Shown piece by piece: positions 1 through 10,030 of a stretch of DNA of 57,922 nt. Each line of letters opens with the position of its first letter. The first letter of the stretch is position 1. This stretch comes from Gemmatimonadota bacterium. GTDB taxonomy: Bacteria; Gemmatimonadota; Gemmatimonadetes; Longimicrobiales; Gaopeijiaceae. The position numbers were made by a program, and so were the translations under genes. The stretch lies in NCBI GenBank assembly GCA_028873845.1, contig JAPPNO010000080.1, forward strand, positions 1 through 57,922. Direction: 5' to 3'. The notes below the pieces were generated by a model that was not told the origin of the DNA, did no database searches, and saw only the letters and a list, made by a program, of their open reading frames with translations.

Positions 1-363
1 CCTCCCCTTCTTGACCACCCACCCGTTCTGGCGCGCGACCTTCAGCGCTCCCACCACCGAATACACCGGGTTCTCGGAAACGAACGACGTTCCGCCCTCC
101 TGAAGGATCCCCAGGATCTCGCGGGCGCGAAGCGGCCCCCCGTCAAGGCGGAGGATCCCGACGACGCGCACCGCCAGATCCGCGGTCGTCTCCCACTTGC
201 GGACCGACCTGCCGACGCCCGTTTCGGCGGCGGTTCCGATTTCGGGGAGCGGTGGGGCGCTCGCCAGCCATTCATCGAACTCGGCCACGAGCTTCCTCGC
301 CTCTTCCACGCGCTTCAGGTAGGCGAGGAGAGCGGGGAGGTCGGGATGGGATGACGGGATCAT
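1..363 (-). CDS. Partial hypothetical protein with winged-helix-like C-terminal part
   Basis: An open reading frame starts at the ATG at 363 (reverse strand) and stays open for 121 codons to the left edge, so its C-terminus lies outside the window. A GGGAG Shine-Dalgarno motif sits about 6 nt upstream of the ATG. Residues 1-45 are helical and charged. Residues ~60-121 read like a winged helix-turn-helix: a helix around LRAREILGILQEGG, then a YSVVGALKVARQNGW recognition-like segment and a VVKKGR wing. This resembles HTH modules that accompany restriction or DNA-binding proteins, but no family can be named. The upstream AT-rich segment at 510-620 may hold its promoter. Confidence 0.55.
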   Translation of the reverse strand, partial: MIPSSHPDLPALLAYLKRVEEARKLVAEFDEWLASAPPLPEIGTAAETGVGRSVRKWETTADLAVRVVGILRLDGGPLRAREILGILQEGGTSFVSENPVYSVVGALKVARQNGWVVKKGR

Positions 364-509
364 CTGTTGCTCCCTTGGGAAGAGTCGGGGGACCTGGCCG
401 TCTCGTGCCGTGCGGTCTGAGGGACCGTCCCCGGCCGGCCTCGTTCCATTGGGTGGTCCTGCCGTGGGGAGTCGGGATTCGTCCGGTAGTGCGGCCCTCT
501 CGGGTCGGG

Positions 510-620
510 TCCACTTACAGCAAACGTAGGAATACGAACTCGATATTGTCAAGTAAGTGATCGTTCAGTAGGATGGCAATGTTCGCTTAGTGATGACAGT
601 GATTTGCCGATCAGTGCCGT
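510..620. promoter_or_regulatory. AT-rich island with three AGTGAT hexamers
   Basis: This stretch is clearly poorer in GC than its surroundings and lies between the divergent genes starting at 363 (-) and 777 (+). AGTGAT occurs at 556-561, 589-594 and 598-603. A promoter or operator here is inferred; no convincing -35/-10 pair was found. Confidence 0.3.
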
Positions 621-776
621 CACAATCGATCCGACCCCGTCATCCGCCGACCGCAAACCCGGCTCCGTGGACGGCCATGGTGACACCGCGGCTGCCGAGC
701 GCCAGCTTGAGACGACACCCCGGGCGCCCCGGTGCTCGGCCACCGTCCTCCACCCCGAAACACAGGATCCCCGCTC

Positions 777-1437
777 ATGCCCGTACCCACCCACCACGCC
801 GAAGCCCTGGGGAGTTGCTTCGGAGACGTGTACGGATGCCGAGGAAGGGAATTCGGCAGCCTCTCCCGCGGCGTCCGCGGCGTCTCGGACGGCATCGAAG
901 GCGTCCAATGGAACGCCGGATACCGCACCCGTGACGGCACGGCCTGGCTGGGCGTCAACCTCGAGGGCATGAAGTACGACCACTGGCCGGCCGCGCGCTT
1001 CATCGAGCGGGAGCTCTCCCGTCCGCTCCTCCTGACCCGGTATCGCGGATGGGTCGCGAGGCCCGGGAGGGTGATCGTGCGGTGGACGCGGGACGCGTGG
1101 CAGGTTCATGCCCGCCCTCCGATCGAGGAGCGGTACCTCGACCCCACGCCGCTTGCGCTGGATTGCTTCGATGACCGGGACTGGACGGGACGCGTTGCGA
1201 GGCGCGCGAGACTGCCTGGACCCCGAGCGGAACTATCGGGGACGCCGGATGGTCGCGGTCACGCTGCTCGCGTCCGGGCGGCGGGTTGTGACGCCCGTGA
1301 CGCCGCACCTCGGGTTCAGGACCGAGCTCGCTGCGGTATCGCCTCGCGAAATGCGGCGGGCGAGGGAGAGCCTCGAAGTGCTTCACGAGTTCGCCCGGTA
1401 CCGCTCGAAGCCCTACGACCGGCGCGACGGGCGCTGA
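777..1437 (+). pseudogene. Unknown protein gene broken by a +1 frameshift
   Basis: Reading from the ATG at 777 (AGGA about 8 nt upstream) gives a protein-like sequence of about 135 residues (PVPTHHAEALGSCFGDVYG ... LDCFDDRDWTG). From about 1180-1200 the sensible translation continues in the next frame (RGARDCLDPERNYRGRRM ... RYRSKPYDRRDGR) to the TGA at 1435-1437. In the first frame the sequence becomes Arg/Pro-rich noise after that point. One extra base near 1180-1200 would explain this. It could be a real inactivating mutation or a sequencing/assembly error. Restored, the product would be about 219 residues. I do not recognise the family; there is no signal peptide or membrane segment. Confidence 0.5.
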
Positions 1438-1907
1438 TCCGCGTGGGCCTCCCGTATCTTGGATCACGATGCGCGCCGTGGGCAAACGCCCATTTCGGCG
1501 GCGTCCCGGTCAGGCGCGCCTCGTCGTCGCGCGGCGTCCCGGTCCACCGACCTGTACCCGGAACCCTGTCGGGAGGACGCCGAAGCAGGCTTCTCGGTCC
1601 CCGAGACGGGAGTTCGTGCCGGTACTGGGGCGTTCCTGCCGGTTGATGTCGCCGGCTGGGGTGGGGGCGGGGGCGCTCTTCGGGAACCGACGGCTGGACG
1701 GGGACCTGGTGGGGGTGGGTTCCAGCGTCGAATGCGGGACTGAACGCCAGATGTTGTGGTGTGCGGCGGGCGGGAGTACACATTTTGCGGTTTTCTTGTA
1801 ACTTCCTTCTGTGAGGTCGCCGACCGGCCGGGTGGTGGATTCAACGCTGTGAGACCCCTTCCCGGGTGGGTCGGCAGCCTTCCTAACCCAAAAACAGGAG
1901 CATAGCG
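1438..1907. other. Non-coding region upstream of the giant FN3 protein
   Basis: About 470 bases without a credible gene; short ORFs here have Arg/Pro-rich shadow composition. The last ~120 bases contain a T-rich patch (about 1780-1810) that probably holds the promoter of the gene starting at 1908, but no confident -35/-10 pair can be given. Confidence 0.4.
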
Positions 1908-4900
1908 GTGCGAAACCTCATTTCCTTCACTGTGACGGCTCTGGCCGTGATGTGTCTGGTCCTGCTTCCGGCCGGTGCGGCTGGAGCTGAGCAGCCCGTT
2001 CCGGGCGATGAACCGGTGGCGCGTCCTACCTCTGGCGAGGTCTCTTCGGATCGCGCGGAAGGCTCTCCGGACCGCCGGAAGGTGCCGCCGACGGTGCAGA
2101 TCACCCGGAGGGCTTGCAGCGACTCATCGCGCTGTCATAACAATGTGGGTTCCGATGCGCCCCCCGACTCGATCTTCATGCTCGTGTTTGCGTGGTCGGA
2201 AAAAGTAACCGGCTTCGAAAAGGCAGACCTTGAAGACGAAGGAGGCCAGTTCGCAGGCGACTTGGTCCACGCTAACCAGTCCAACTCCGCCGCCACCAAG
2301 GACACCTTCGAAATCTCGTTCGTGCCGCGGCGTGACGACGATCGCAGAATGGTGACCATTACCGTACCGGCGAATGTGGCGATGAACGGAGCGAACGAAT
2401 CGAACCGTCAGGCCGTTCAGCGCTTCGAGGTGGACACCAGACGGCCTACGCTGACGAGCGCCGAGGTGAGCCGGGACACGATTTGGCTCACCTACCACGA
2501 GGCGCTGGACGAGAACTATGAGCCCGTCCTTGCAGATTACGTCATCACCGCGTGGTCGTCCGTGGGGGACGCAACTCCGAAGACGGGTTTCAATGGTGTT
2601 GTTCCAATGTTCGTAAGGATCAACGGAGACCGCGTGCGACTGATCTTGGCGGAAGCGACTGCCGAGGGGGATTCCGTGGAAGTCGATTACACCCCTGACG
2701 CTGTTCCGGTCCGCGACGCAAAGGGCAATTTTGCCAGCGCTCTTGTGGACCAAAAAGTCACCAACCTCCGACAACCGCTCCGGACCCCCCCCGGACGGCT
2801 CACTGACCTGAGGGCCACCACCGGTACCACCAGCATCACGCTGAGCTGGTCCAAACCCGACACGGGCACCGCCAACATCACGGCCTACGAGGTCGGGGTG
2901 CAGTCTGGAGAAGGGGAGGACTATGTCGGTCTGCGCACGGCCTTAAATGCCGACACGACCTTGACCTACACCCATTCGGGCCTCACAGCCGACACCACCC
3001 TGCGCTACCGCGTCCGCGCGGTCAGTCCCCACGGCAACGCGGCGTGGGCAACGGTCCGCGCCACGACCGGCGGCACGGGCTCCGGCACACCCGGCGCGCC
3101 GACCGGCCTCACCGCCACCGCAGCGGGCGAAACCGCCATCAGGCTCTCATGGACCGCGCCCAGCGACAACGGCGGTTCGGCGATTACTGGCTACAAGATC
3201 GAAGTCTCGAACACGGGTACGTCGGGCTGGACCGTTCTGACCACCGTCAACGCCACCTCCCATAACCACACCGGGCTGAGTGCCGGGACCACCCGCTTCT
3301 ACCGGGTGTTCGCAATTAACGCCAACGGCGAGGGTCCAGCTTCCAACACCGCCAGCGCCACCACCACTACGGCGTCGCCCCCCGACCCCCCCAGGAACCT
3401 CAGGGCCACGGCCGCGAACAGCAGCCAGATCAACCTGACTTGGGATGCGCCGGCCGACAACAACGGCGCGGCCGTCACGGGGTACTACATCGAAGTGTCC
3501 GACGACGCGGGCTCCACCTGGACCGACCTCGTGGCGAACACGGGTTCAACCGCAACGACCTATCCCCACCCCGGACTCAATCCCAACACCACGCGCCACT
3601 ATCGCGTATCCGCAATCAACAGCGCGGGTACCGGCAACCCCTCCAACGTCGCCAGCGCCACGACGCCGGCCAATCGCCCCGGTCGACCCACCCTCCTCAC
3701 AGCCACCGCGCAGGGACAGAACCAGATCAACCTGAAATGGCAAGCACCCTCCGACGACGGAGGCTCCGCCATTACCGGCTACCGGATCGAGAGGTCGTTG
3801 CAAAGGACCACTGGATGGACCGTCGTGGTGGCCAACACGAACGCTACGGATACGGAATGGGAGGACCGCAACCTGGATCCCGGCAGCACTCGGTACTACC
3901 GGGTATCGGCGATCAACTCGTCGGGGGTGGGGCCGGTCTCGAATGTGGCCACCGCCACGACCGACGCGAGGGTCCCGAATGCTCCGACCGGCCTGACTGC
4001 AAAGCAGCAAGGCAAGACCAGCATATTGCTGCGATGGAAAGCGTCCTCTGACGACGGCGGCGCGCCGATCACCGGCTACGAGATCGAAGTCACGGTGCAC
4101 CTGGATTCGATGTGGACCGTTCTGGATACCACGGCGGCCGCGATCCCCGACTATCTGCACACCGGCCTCGCACCGGGAAGCACGCGCTACTATCGAGTAT
4201 CTGCGATCAACTCGGCGGGCAAGGGGCCGGTATCGAATGTGGCCGGCGACACCACTCCGGCCGACCCGCCCGGGGCACCCACCAACCTCATGGCTACCGC
4301 CAACGGCCCGACGCAGATCGACCTGTCGTGGACGGCGCCCGAGGACAACGGCGGTGCGGACATCACCGCCTACCGGATCTGGTTCTCGGTTACCAACGGC
4401 CAGACCTGGAGCCTGCTGGAGGGGAGCACCGGGTCCGACGCGACCACCTGGTCGGACACGGGCCTCGAGCCGGCCACTACCCGGCACTATCGGGTGGCGG
4501 CGATCAATCGGGCGGGCATAGGCCCCCAATCCGACACTGCCAGCGCCATGACCGACGCTATCCCACCCGACCCACCCACCGAGCTGATCGCAACCAAGCG
4601 CGGAACCTCGCAGATCGACCTCGTGTGGACACCCCCAGTCAACACGGGCGGCGTCCCGCTCAAGGGCTACCAGATCGAGGTGTCCGCCGACGGCGGCTCG
4701 CAGTGGGAAATCCTCGAAGCCAACACGGCATCGCTCTCGGCGAAGTACCCCCACACCGGGCTGGACCCCGCCTCCACCCGCCACTACCGAGTCTCCGCCA
4801 TCAACACCGCCGACCTCGTGAGCGAAGCGTCGAACGTGGACTCCGCCACCACCGACGCAACCACCCCGGACCCGCCAACGGACCTGACGGCCGAGGCCGA

Positions 4901-7124
4901 CGGAACTTCACAGATCGACCTCGACTGGACGGCGCCGGACTATGACGGCGGTGCGGACATCACGGGCTACCGGATCGAGGTGTCGACCGACCGCGGCAAC
5001 GTCTGGAAGGATCTGGTCGAGAACACCGAATCCACCGCCACCTCCTACGAGCACACCGGGCTGGCGCCCGCCTCGACGCGCCACTACCGCGTCTCGGCGG
5101 TCAACCGGGTCGGACCGGGCGATCCGTCGAATACCGCGGAGGCCACCACGGACGCCACGGTGCCGAACGCGCCGCTGGGACTCACGGCGACCGCCAAGGA
5201 CCATTCGCAGATCAACCTGGATTGGGATGCGCCGGGCTTCGACGGGGGCGCCGCGATCACCGGCTACCGGATCGAGGTGTCGGCGGACGCGGGGACGACG
5301 TGGACGAACCTGGTGGCCGACACGGATTCGACCGTGACCGAGTACTCGCACACCGGCCTCAACCCCGCCACCACCCGGCACTACCGGGTCTCGGCGATCA
5401 ACGAGATCGGGACGGGTGAACCGTCGAACGTGGCCGACGCGACCACCGACGCGATCGCGCCGAATCCGCCCACGAACCTCGAGGCGACGGCCAGCGCGCC
5501 GACGCGCATCGACCTGACCTGGTCGGCGCCGCTGTACGACGGGGGCGCCCCGGTGACGGGCTACCGGATCGAGGTCTCGGAGGACGGGATCGCGTGGACG
5601 GACCTGCAGCGCAATACGGGCGTGAGCCTCACGAACTACGCCCACGTCGGCCTGCAGCCGGGCAGCACACGGTTCTACCGCGTGTCGGCCATCAACGTGG
5701 CCGGCACCGGGCTGCCGTCGGGCGTCGCGAGCGCCTCCACCGATGATCCGAAGGAACGGGCCGGCCGCGTCAACGAGGCCATCCTGCCGCACTTCGCCGC
5801 GGCGGCCACCACGAGCACCCTGTCGGCGATCGCCGGACGGATCGAGACCGTGGCGTCGCGCAATCCCCTGCGGAGCCAGTTGAGTGCGGCGGGTCTCCTG
5901 TCGCAGGCCGGCAACATGGGGCTGCGCGGTTCGGGCGGCGGACTGAACATGGCCCGGCTCTTCGACGGGAAGTCGTTCGCCCTGCCTCTGGGCGGCGGCG
6001 GACCGCAGGAGAACGTTGCCACGCCGGTCGGCTTCACCACCTGGGGCAGCGCGGATTACATGAGCATGGGCGAGCCGAGCGGCGAAGATGTCGAGTGGGA
6101 AGGCAACATGCTCAGCATCCACCTCGGCGCCGACATACGGGTCCACCGCGATATCCTGGCCGGGATCGCCGGCTCCCGATCGACCGGAGACTACGAATTC
6201 ACCGACATGACCGGGGGTCGGGAGGTTGCGGGGGAATATAAAGCCAGGATGACCAGTCTGAACCCCTACGTCGCGTGGCTGCCCGGCCGCACGGGCGTGT
6301 CCGCGTGGGCGGCGGGAAGCTTCGGCTGGGGTGAGGTGACGGTCGACGATGAACCCGGAGGCGAGCGCGCGAGCGATACCCGCTCGAGGGGCGGGGCCGT
6401 CGGCGGCACCCGGATCATGATGACGAGGGGTGCCTCGGCGCTCCGTCTGCGCGCCGAGGGTTGGATGTCGCAGGTGGAGGTGGAGGGCAGCGAGGGTATG
6501 GACTCCCTGACGCTCGACATGCAGCGCCTGCGCGTTGCGCTGGAATGGTCGCAGGTTCACATGCTGCCGGGCGGGCGCGAGGTCAACTTCCTGGTGGAGG
6601 GCGGCCTGCGTTACGGCGACGGCGACGGCACGGAGGGCGCCGGCATGGAGGTCGGCGGCGGGCTCCGGTTCATCAGCGGGACGAGGGCGCTGACCGTCGA
6701 AGGGCACGGCAGAGTGCTGGCCACGGGCCCGGCCAACTACGAGGAATGGGGCTTCCGAGGACTGATACAGATCGATCCGCAGGCCGTGACCCGCGGGTTC
6801 TCGGTGAGGATCGCCCCGGCCTGGGGCCAGTCGGCGAGCGGAGTCCAGGAGCTGTGGGAGCGGGGCGTCGGCGACCGGTCCGATGCGGGCCAGGCGCTGC
6901 AGCGGGGCCGGGTGAACACGCGCGTCGAGTACGGTCTGGGCGACTTCGGCGGCACGCCCTACGGCCGCTTCTACGTGGCCGACGGCGGGGCCAGGGCCTT
7001 CGGGACCGGCATGCGGTACTCGGTCACGCGGGTCCTCGACCTTCGCTTCGAAGGTACGCGCACCGAGGGCGCCGCCGGTCCGGCCCGGCACGGACTCGCC
7101 ATGAGGGGGCGCTGGGTGTTCTGA
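1908..7124 (+). CDS. Giant secreted protein: Ig-like domains, ten fibronectin type III repeats, C-terminal autotransporter-like barrel
   Basis: The 1738-residue product starts at GTG 1908 with AGGAG about 8 nt upstream. It opens with a Sec signal peptide ending near AGAAGAEQ. Residues ~75-170 look like a bacterial Ig-like domain and ~172-290 like a SwmB-type domain (PTLTSAEVSRDTIWLTY). Ten FN3 domains of about 98 residues follow (~293-1280), each with the pattern PxPPTxLxATxxGxxQIxLxWxAP and a TRHYRVSAIN strand. Residues ~1330-1738 alternate like a beta-barrel and end in RGRWVF; a terminal Phe is typical of outer-membrane barrels. The architecture suggests the C-terminus anchors or exports the FN3 stalk, as in type V autotransporters. 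A role in adhesion or glycan binding is inference. It stands alone, with an intrinsic terminator after the stop. Confidence 0.85.
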   Translation: MRNLISFTVTALAVMCLVLLPAGAAGAEQPVPGDEPVARPTSGEVSSDRAEGSPDRRKVPPTVQITRRACSDSSRCHNNVGSDAPPDSIFMLVFAWSEKVTGFEKADLEDEGGQFAGDLVHANQSNSAATKDTFEISFVPRRDDDRRMVTITVPANVAMNGANESNRQAVQRFEVDTRRPTLTSAEVSRDTIWLTYHEALDENYEPVLADYVITAWSSVGDATPKTGFNGVVPMFVRINGDRVRLILAEATAEGDSVEVDYTPDAVPVRDAKGNFASALVDQKVTNLRQPLRTPPGRLTDLRATTGTTSITLSWSKPDTGTANITAYEVGVQSGEGEDYVGLRTALNADTTLTYTHSGLTADTTLRYRVRAVSPHGNAAWATVRATTGGTGSGTPGAPTGLTATAAGETAIRLSWTAPSDNGGSAITGYKIEVSNTGTSGWTVLTTVNATSHNHTGLSAGTTRFYRVFAINANGEGPASNTASATTTTASPPDPPRNLRATAANSSQINLTWDAPADNNGAAVTGYYIEVSDDAGSTWTDLVANTGSTATTYPHPGLNPNTTRHYRVSAINSAGTGNPSNVASATTPANRPGRPTLLTATAQGQNQINLKWQAPSDDGGSAITGYRIERSLQRTTGWTVVVANTNATDTEWEDRNLDPGSTRYYRVSAINSSGVGPVSNVATATTDARVPNAPTGLTAKQQGKTSILLRWKASSDDGGAPITGYEIEVTVHLDSMWTVLDTTAAAIPDYLHTGLAPGSTRYYRVSAINSAGKGPVSNVAGDTTPADPPGAPTNLMATANGPTQIDLSWTAPEDNGGADITAYRIWFSVTNGQTWSLLEGSTGSDATTWSDTGLEPATTRHYRVAAINRAGIGPQSDTASAMTDAIPPDPPTELIATKRGTSQIDLVWTPPVNTGGVPLKGYQIEVSADGGSQWEILEANTASLSAKYPHTGLDPASTRHYRVSAINTADLVSEASNVDSATTDATTPDPPTDLTAEADGTSQIDLDWTAPDYDGGADITGYRIEVSTDRGNVWKDLVENTESTATSYEHTGLAPASTRHYRVSAVNRVGPGDPSNTAEATTDATVPNAPLGLTATAKDHSQINLDWDAPGFDGGAAITGYRIEVSADAGTTWTNLVADTDSTVTEYSHTGLNPATTRHYRVSAINEIGTGEPSNVADATTDAIAPNPPTNLEATASAPTRIDLTWSAPLYDGGAPVTGYRIEVSEDGIAWTDLQRNTGVSLTNYAHVGLQPGSTRFYRVSAINVAGTGLPSGVASASTDDPKERAGRVNEAILPHFAAAATTSTLSAIAGRIETVASRNPLRSQLSAAGLLSQAGNMGLRGSGGGLNMARLFDGKSFALPLGGGGPQENVATPVGFTTWGSADYMSMGEPSGEDVEWEGNMLSIHLGADIRVHRDILAGIAGSRSTGDYEFTDMTGGREVAGEYKARMTSLNPYVAWLPGRTGVSAWAAGSFGWGEVTVDDEPGGERASDTRSRGGAVGGTRIMMTRGASALRLRAEGWMSQVEVEGSEGMDSLTLDMQRLRVALEWSQVHMLPGGREVNFLVEGGLRYGDGDGTEGAGMEVGGGLRFISGTRALTVEGHGRVLATGPANYEEWGFRGLIQIDPQAVTRGFSVRIAPAWGQSASGVQELWERGVGDRSDAGQALQRGRVNTRVEYGLGDFGGTPYGRFYVADGGARAFGTGMRYSVTRVLDLRFEGTRTEGAAGPARHGLAMRGRWVF
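2786..5745 (+). repeat. Ten tandem FN3-coding repeats, about 290-300 bp each
   Basis: The repeats begin near 2786, 3090, 3378, 3674, 3970, 4264, 4562, 4862, 5160 and 5457. Neighbouring units share DNA blocks coding for TRHYRVSAIN and GYRIEVS. The last four (from 4562) are the most alike, suggesting recent duplication or gene conversion. The first unit (~2786-3085) is the most divergent. Confidence 0.85.
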
Positions 7125-7158
7125 TCCGGCGCCGCGGCGACCGGCCGCGACCACAGGG

Positions 7159-7214
7159 ACCCGGCAGGGGGAACGACGCGCAGGCGATCGCTTCCCCCTG
7201 TCGGGTTTGTGTTT
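7159..7214 (+). terminator. Rho-independent terminator after the FN3 protein gene
   Basis: A 15-bp stem pairs 7159-7173 (ACCCGGCAGGGGGAA) with 7192-7206 (TTCCCCCTGTCGGGT), with one G-T wobble and an 18-nt loop. A T-rich tail (TTGTGTTT) follows. It lies 35 nt after the stop of the upstream gene and before the S9 peptidase start. Confidence 0.75.
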
Positions 7215-7277
7215 GGCGTCCCAATATTACCGTCCCTTCGCACCTGATCGTCGCAGTCACCCCAAGGAGTCAGGAAG

Positions 7278-9977
7278 ATGTCGCGTCTTCGCTTCGCCAC
7301 CGTCCACATCGCCTTCGTCGCCCTTTTCGCCATTGCCGCGCCCGCCCCGGCGCTGCTCGCCCAGGACACCGACGCCAAGGCCGACCAGGGGGATCCGCCC
7401 CCGAGTCCCGCCGAGATCCTTCTCGCATCGGAGGACTGGGTCGAACCCCCGACCGAGATCGCCGATGCCGTTCTCGCGCCCCGGCACACGAACGTATCCC
7501 TCAGCCGCCTCAGTCCCGACAAGCGCTGGTTCCTGCGCGACGTCAGCGACGGACCGATCACGATGGACCGCTTCGCGCGACCCTTCGACGAGCTGGGCGG
7601 ACAGTTCCTTGAGCCGCAGTCGAACCGGCATCGCAGCCTGTCGATCCGCAATGCGGCCGGCGTGCAGGTGATCTCGGCCGCGGACGGGTCGGTGACCGAC
7701 ATCGAGGTTCCGCGGGGTGCCCGCGTTTCCGGGTCGCGCTGGTCACCGGACGGCTCCCGCATCGCCTTCTATGTCCACACCGACGACGCCACGCACATCT
7801 ACGTGGCCGATCCCGAGAGCGGCGACTCACGGCAGATCACGCGCCGGCCCGTGCTCGCCACCATGGTCATGAGCTTCGAGTGGACCTCGGACGGGGAAGA
7901 GATCGCGACCGTGCTGGTGCCGGAGAACCGGGCCGCGCGCCCCGGCGCACCGTCCGTGCCGGCCGGCCCCCGCGTCAAGCAGACCGAGGACGGCCGGAAC
8001 ATTCTGCGCACCTACGCGAGCCTGATGGCCACGCCCCACGACGAGGCGCTGCTCGAGTGGCACGGCACGGGCCAGCTCGCCACGATCGAGGTGGACAACC
8101 GGCGCGTAACCGAGATCGGCGCGCCCGCCATGATCCGCAGCTTCGACTTCGCCCCCGACGGCCGTCATGCCCGCGTGACGACCACGCGCAGGCCGTTCAG
8201 CTACGTGGTGCCGGTCAACAGCTTCGGGCGCGTCGAGGAGATCTGGGACCGTGACGGCAACGCACTCGTCGAGCTCTCCGAAAACGAGCTGAACACCGGG
8301 ATTCGCGGGGCTCCGTCGGCGCCGGGCGTGGCGGGCGACGAGGACGAGCCCGACCGCCGAAGCGTCTTCTGGCGCGAGGACGGGGCCGGGCTGACCTTCC
8401 TGCAGATGGAGCCCGAGCCCGAGGAGGAGGAGGGCGAGGAGGACGCCGAGGAAGAGGAGGAGGAGGAGGAGGACGAGCGTCCGTCGCGCCGCAAGGACCG
8501 GATCATGCTGTGGGCGCCGCCGTTCGTCGAGGGCGAGGAGACCGTCGTCTACGAGAGCAGCCGGCGCATGTCCGGTCACCGCTATTCGGAGGACTACCGC
8601 TGGGTCTTCATCACGCAGCGGCCGGGCGGTGGCGGTGGCGGGTTCGGCGGATTCGGCGGCGGAGGGCGCGGCGGGCAGACCACCGAGTACGCGGTGCACC
8701 TGGACAACCCCGACTCGACCTACACGATCAGCGAGTGGGACTCCGACGAGTTCTACGAGAACCCCGGGTCGCTGGTGATGGCGGGCGGTGGGGTCGGCGG
8801 CGGCCGCTTCTTCGGCTTCGGCTTCGGTGGCGGCGGTGGGGGCGGAGGGCACTTCGTCGAGATCGCCGGCGAGGGGGACGAAGCCGCCGTCTTCCTGCAG
8901 GGGACGCAGTACTTCGAGGATCCGCTCGAACAGTCGCCGCAGAGCTTCCTGGACCGGGTCGTCATCGGCACCGGCGACAAGGAGCGCGTCTACGAGAGTT
9001 CGAACGAGGGACAGTGGGAACGGATCACCACGGTGCTCGACGCCGGCGCGGGCCGGCTGGTGGTGCGCCGCGAAACGCCGACCGAGATCGCGCAGTCGTA
9101 CCTGGTCGAGGGCGACATGCGCACCCAGTTGACCAACAACGTCGACTACACGCCCGACATCACCAACGCACCGCGCGACCGCTTCACCGTGGAGCGCCCC
9201 GACGGGTTCCGCTTCCTGGTCAACGTCACCATGCCGCACGACTTCGTCGAGGGCGAGCGTCGCCCCGCGATGTTCTGGTTCTACCCCCGCGAGTACCAGG
9301 ACCAGGAGTCGTACGACGAGCGCGGCCGCACCTTCAACAAGAATTCCTTCCCCAACTTCGGCTCACGCTCCATGGAGTACCTGATCCGGCTGGGGTACGT
9401 CGTGGTCGAGCCGGACGCGCCGATCGTGGGCGAGGCGGGCCGCATGAACAACAACTACGAGCACGACCTGCGCAACAACCTGGCCGCCGTGATCGACGAG
9501 CTGGACGAGCGCGGCATCATCGACCGCCGCCGGCTGGGTTTGGGCGGCCACTCCTACGGCGCCTTCGGAACCGTCAACGCCATGGTGCACACGCCCTTCT
9601 TCAAGGCCGGCATCGCGGGCGACGGCAACTACAACCGCACCCTCACCCCGCTCGGCTTCCAGAGCGAACGCCGCTACTTCTGGGACGCGCGCGAAGTCTA
9701 CCTGAGCATGTCGCCCTTCATGTGGGCCAATAACCTGACCGGTGCGCTGCTCATGTACCACGGCATGCACGACCAGAACGTCGGCACCGCCCCGGATCAT
9801 GCGCCGCGGCTCTTCCATGCGCTCAACGGCCTGGGCAAGGACGCGGCGATGTACATGTACCCCTTCGAGGACCACGGCCCGGCGACGCTCGAGTCGATCC
9901 TCGACCTGTGGGGCCGCTGGACGGCGTGGCTGGAGCTGCACCTGCTGGCGGAGGAGAAGGAGAAGCCGGTGACCTGA
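7278..9977 (+). CDS. Secreted S9-family serine peptidase (prolyl oligopeptidase type) with acidic and Gly-rich inserts
   Basis: An 899-residue protein with a Sec signal peptide (cleavage near ALLAQD) and an ATG preceded by AGGA. The N-terminal part has TolB/WD40-like propeller motifs (SRWSPDGSRIAFY, FDFAPDGRHARV). The C-terminal alpha/beta-hydrolase domain carries the nucleophile motif GHSYG (Ser759), Asp832 in GMHDQN and His866 in EDHG, a complete S9 triad. Such enzymes cleave short peptides, often after proline; the periplasm or cell surface is the likely site. Unusual are an almost pure Glu/Asp tract at ~378-402 and two Gly-rich loops at ~449-470 and ~502-525 inside the propeller region. 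It follows the intrinsic terminator at 7159, so it is probably transcribed separately from the FN3 protein. Confidence 0.88.
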   Translation: MSRLRFATVHIAFVALFAIAAPAPALLAQDTDAKADQGDPPPSPAEILLASEDWVEPPTEIADAVLAPRHTNVSLSRLSPDKRWFLRDVSDGPITMDRFARPFDELGGQFLEPQSNRHRSLSIRNAAGVQVISAADGSVTDIEVPRGARVSGSRWSPDGSRIAFYVHTDDATHIYVADPESGDSRQITRRPVLATMVMSFEWTSDGEEIATVLVPENRAARPGAPSVPAGPRVKQTEDGRNILRTYASLMATPHDEALLEWHGTGQLATIEVDNRRVTEIGAPAMIRSFDFAPDGRHARVTTTRRPFSYVVPVNSFGRVEEIWDRDGNALVELSENELNTGIRGAPSAPGVAGDEDEPDRRSVFWREDGAGLTFLQMEPEPEEEEGEEDAEEEEEEEEDERPSRRKDRIMLWAPPFVEGEETVVYESSRRMSGHRYSEDYRWVFITQRPGGGGGGFGGFGGGGRGGQTTEYAVHLDNPDSTYTISEWDSDEFYENPGSLVMAGGGVGGGRFFGFGFGGGGGGGGHFVEIAGEGDEAAVFLQGTQYFEDPLEQSPQSFLDRVVIGTGDKERVYESSNEGQWERITTVLDAGAGRLVVRRETPTEIAQSYLVEGDMRTQLTNNVDYTPDITNAPRDRFTVERPDGFRFLVNVTMPHDFVEGERRPAMFWFYPREYQDQESYDERGRTFNKNSFPNFGSRSMEYLIRLGYVVVEPDAPIVGEAGRMNNNYEHDLRNNLAAVIDELDERGIIDRRRLGLGGHSYGAFGTVNAMVHTPFFKAGIAGDGNYNRTLTPLGFQSERRYFWDAREVYLSMSPFMWANNLTGALLMYHGMHDQNVGTAPDHAPRLFHALNGLGKDAAMYMYPFEDHGPATLESILDLWGRWTAWLELHLLAEEKEKPVT

Positions 9978-10030
9978 TGTAGTCCGCGGCACCGAGGACG
10001 GGGCCCGTGGTCCGGAGGAGGGATGGAACC

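Noticed and set aside
1469-1801. A 110-codon forward ORF before the FN3 gene
   Set aside because: Arg/Pro-rich, no ribosome site, no recognisable segment; treated as non-coding upstream region.
2786-5745. Regular DNA repeats considered as a CRISPR or minisatellite
   Set aside because: The period (~295 bp) corresponds to in-frame FN3 domains of one protein.
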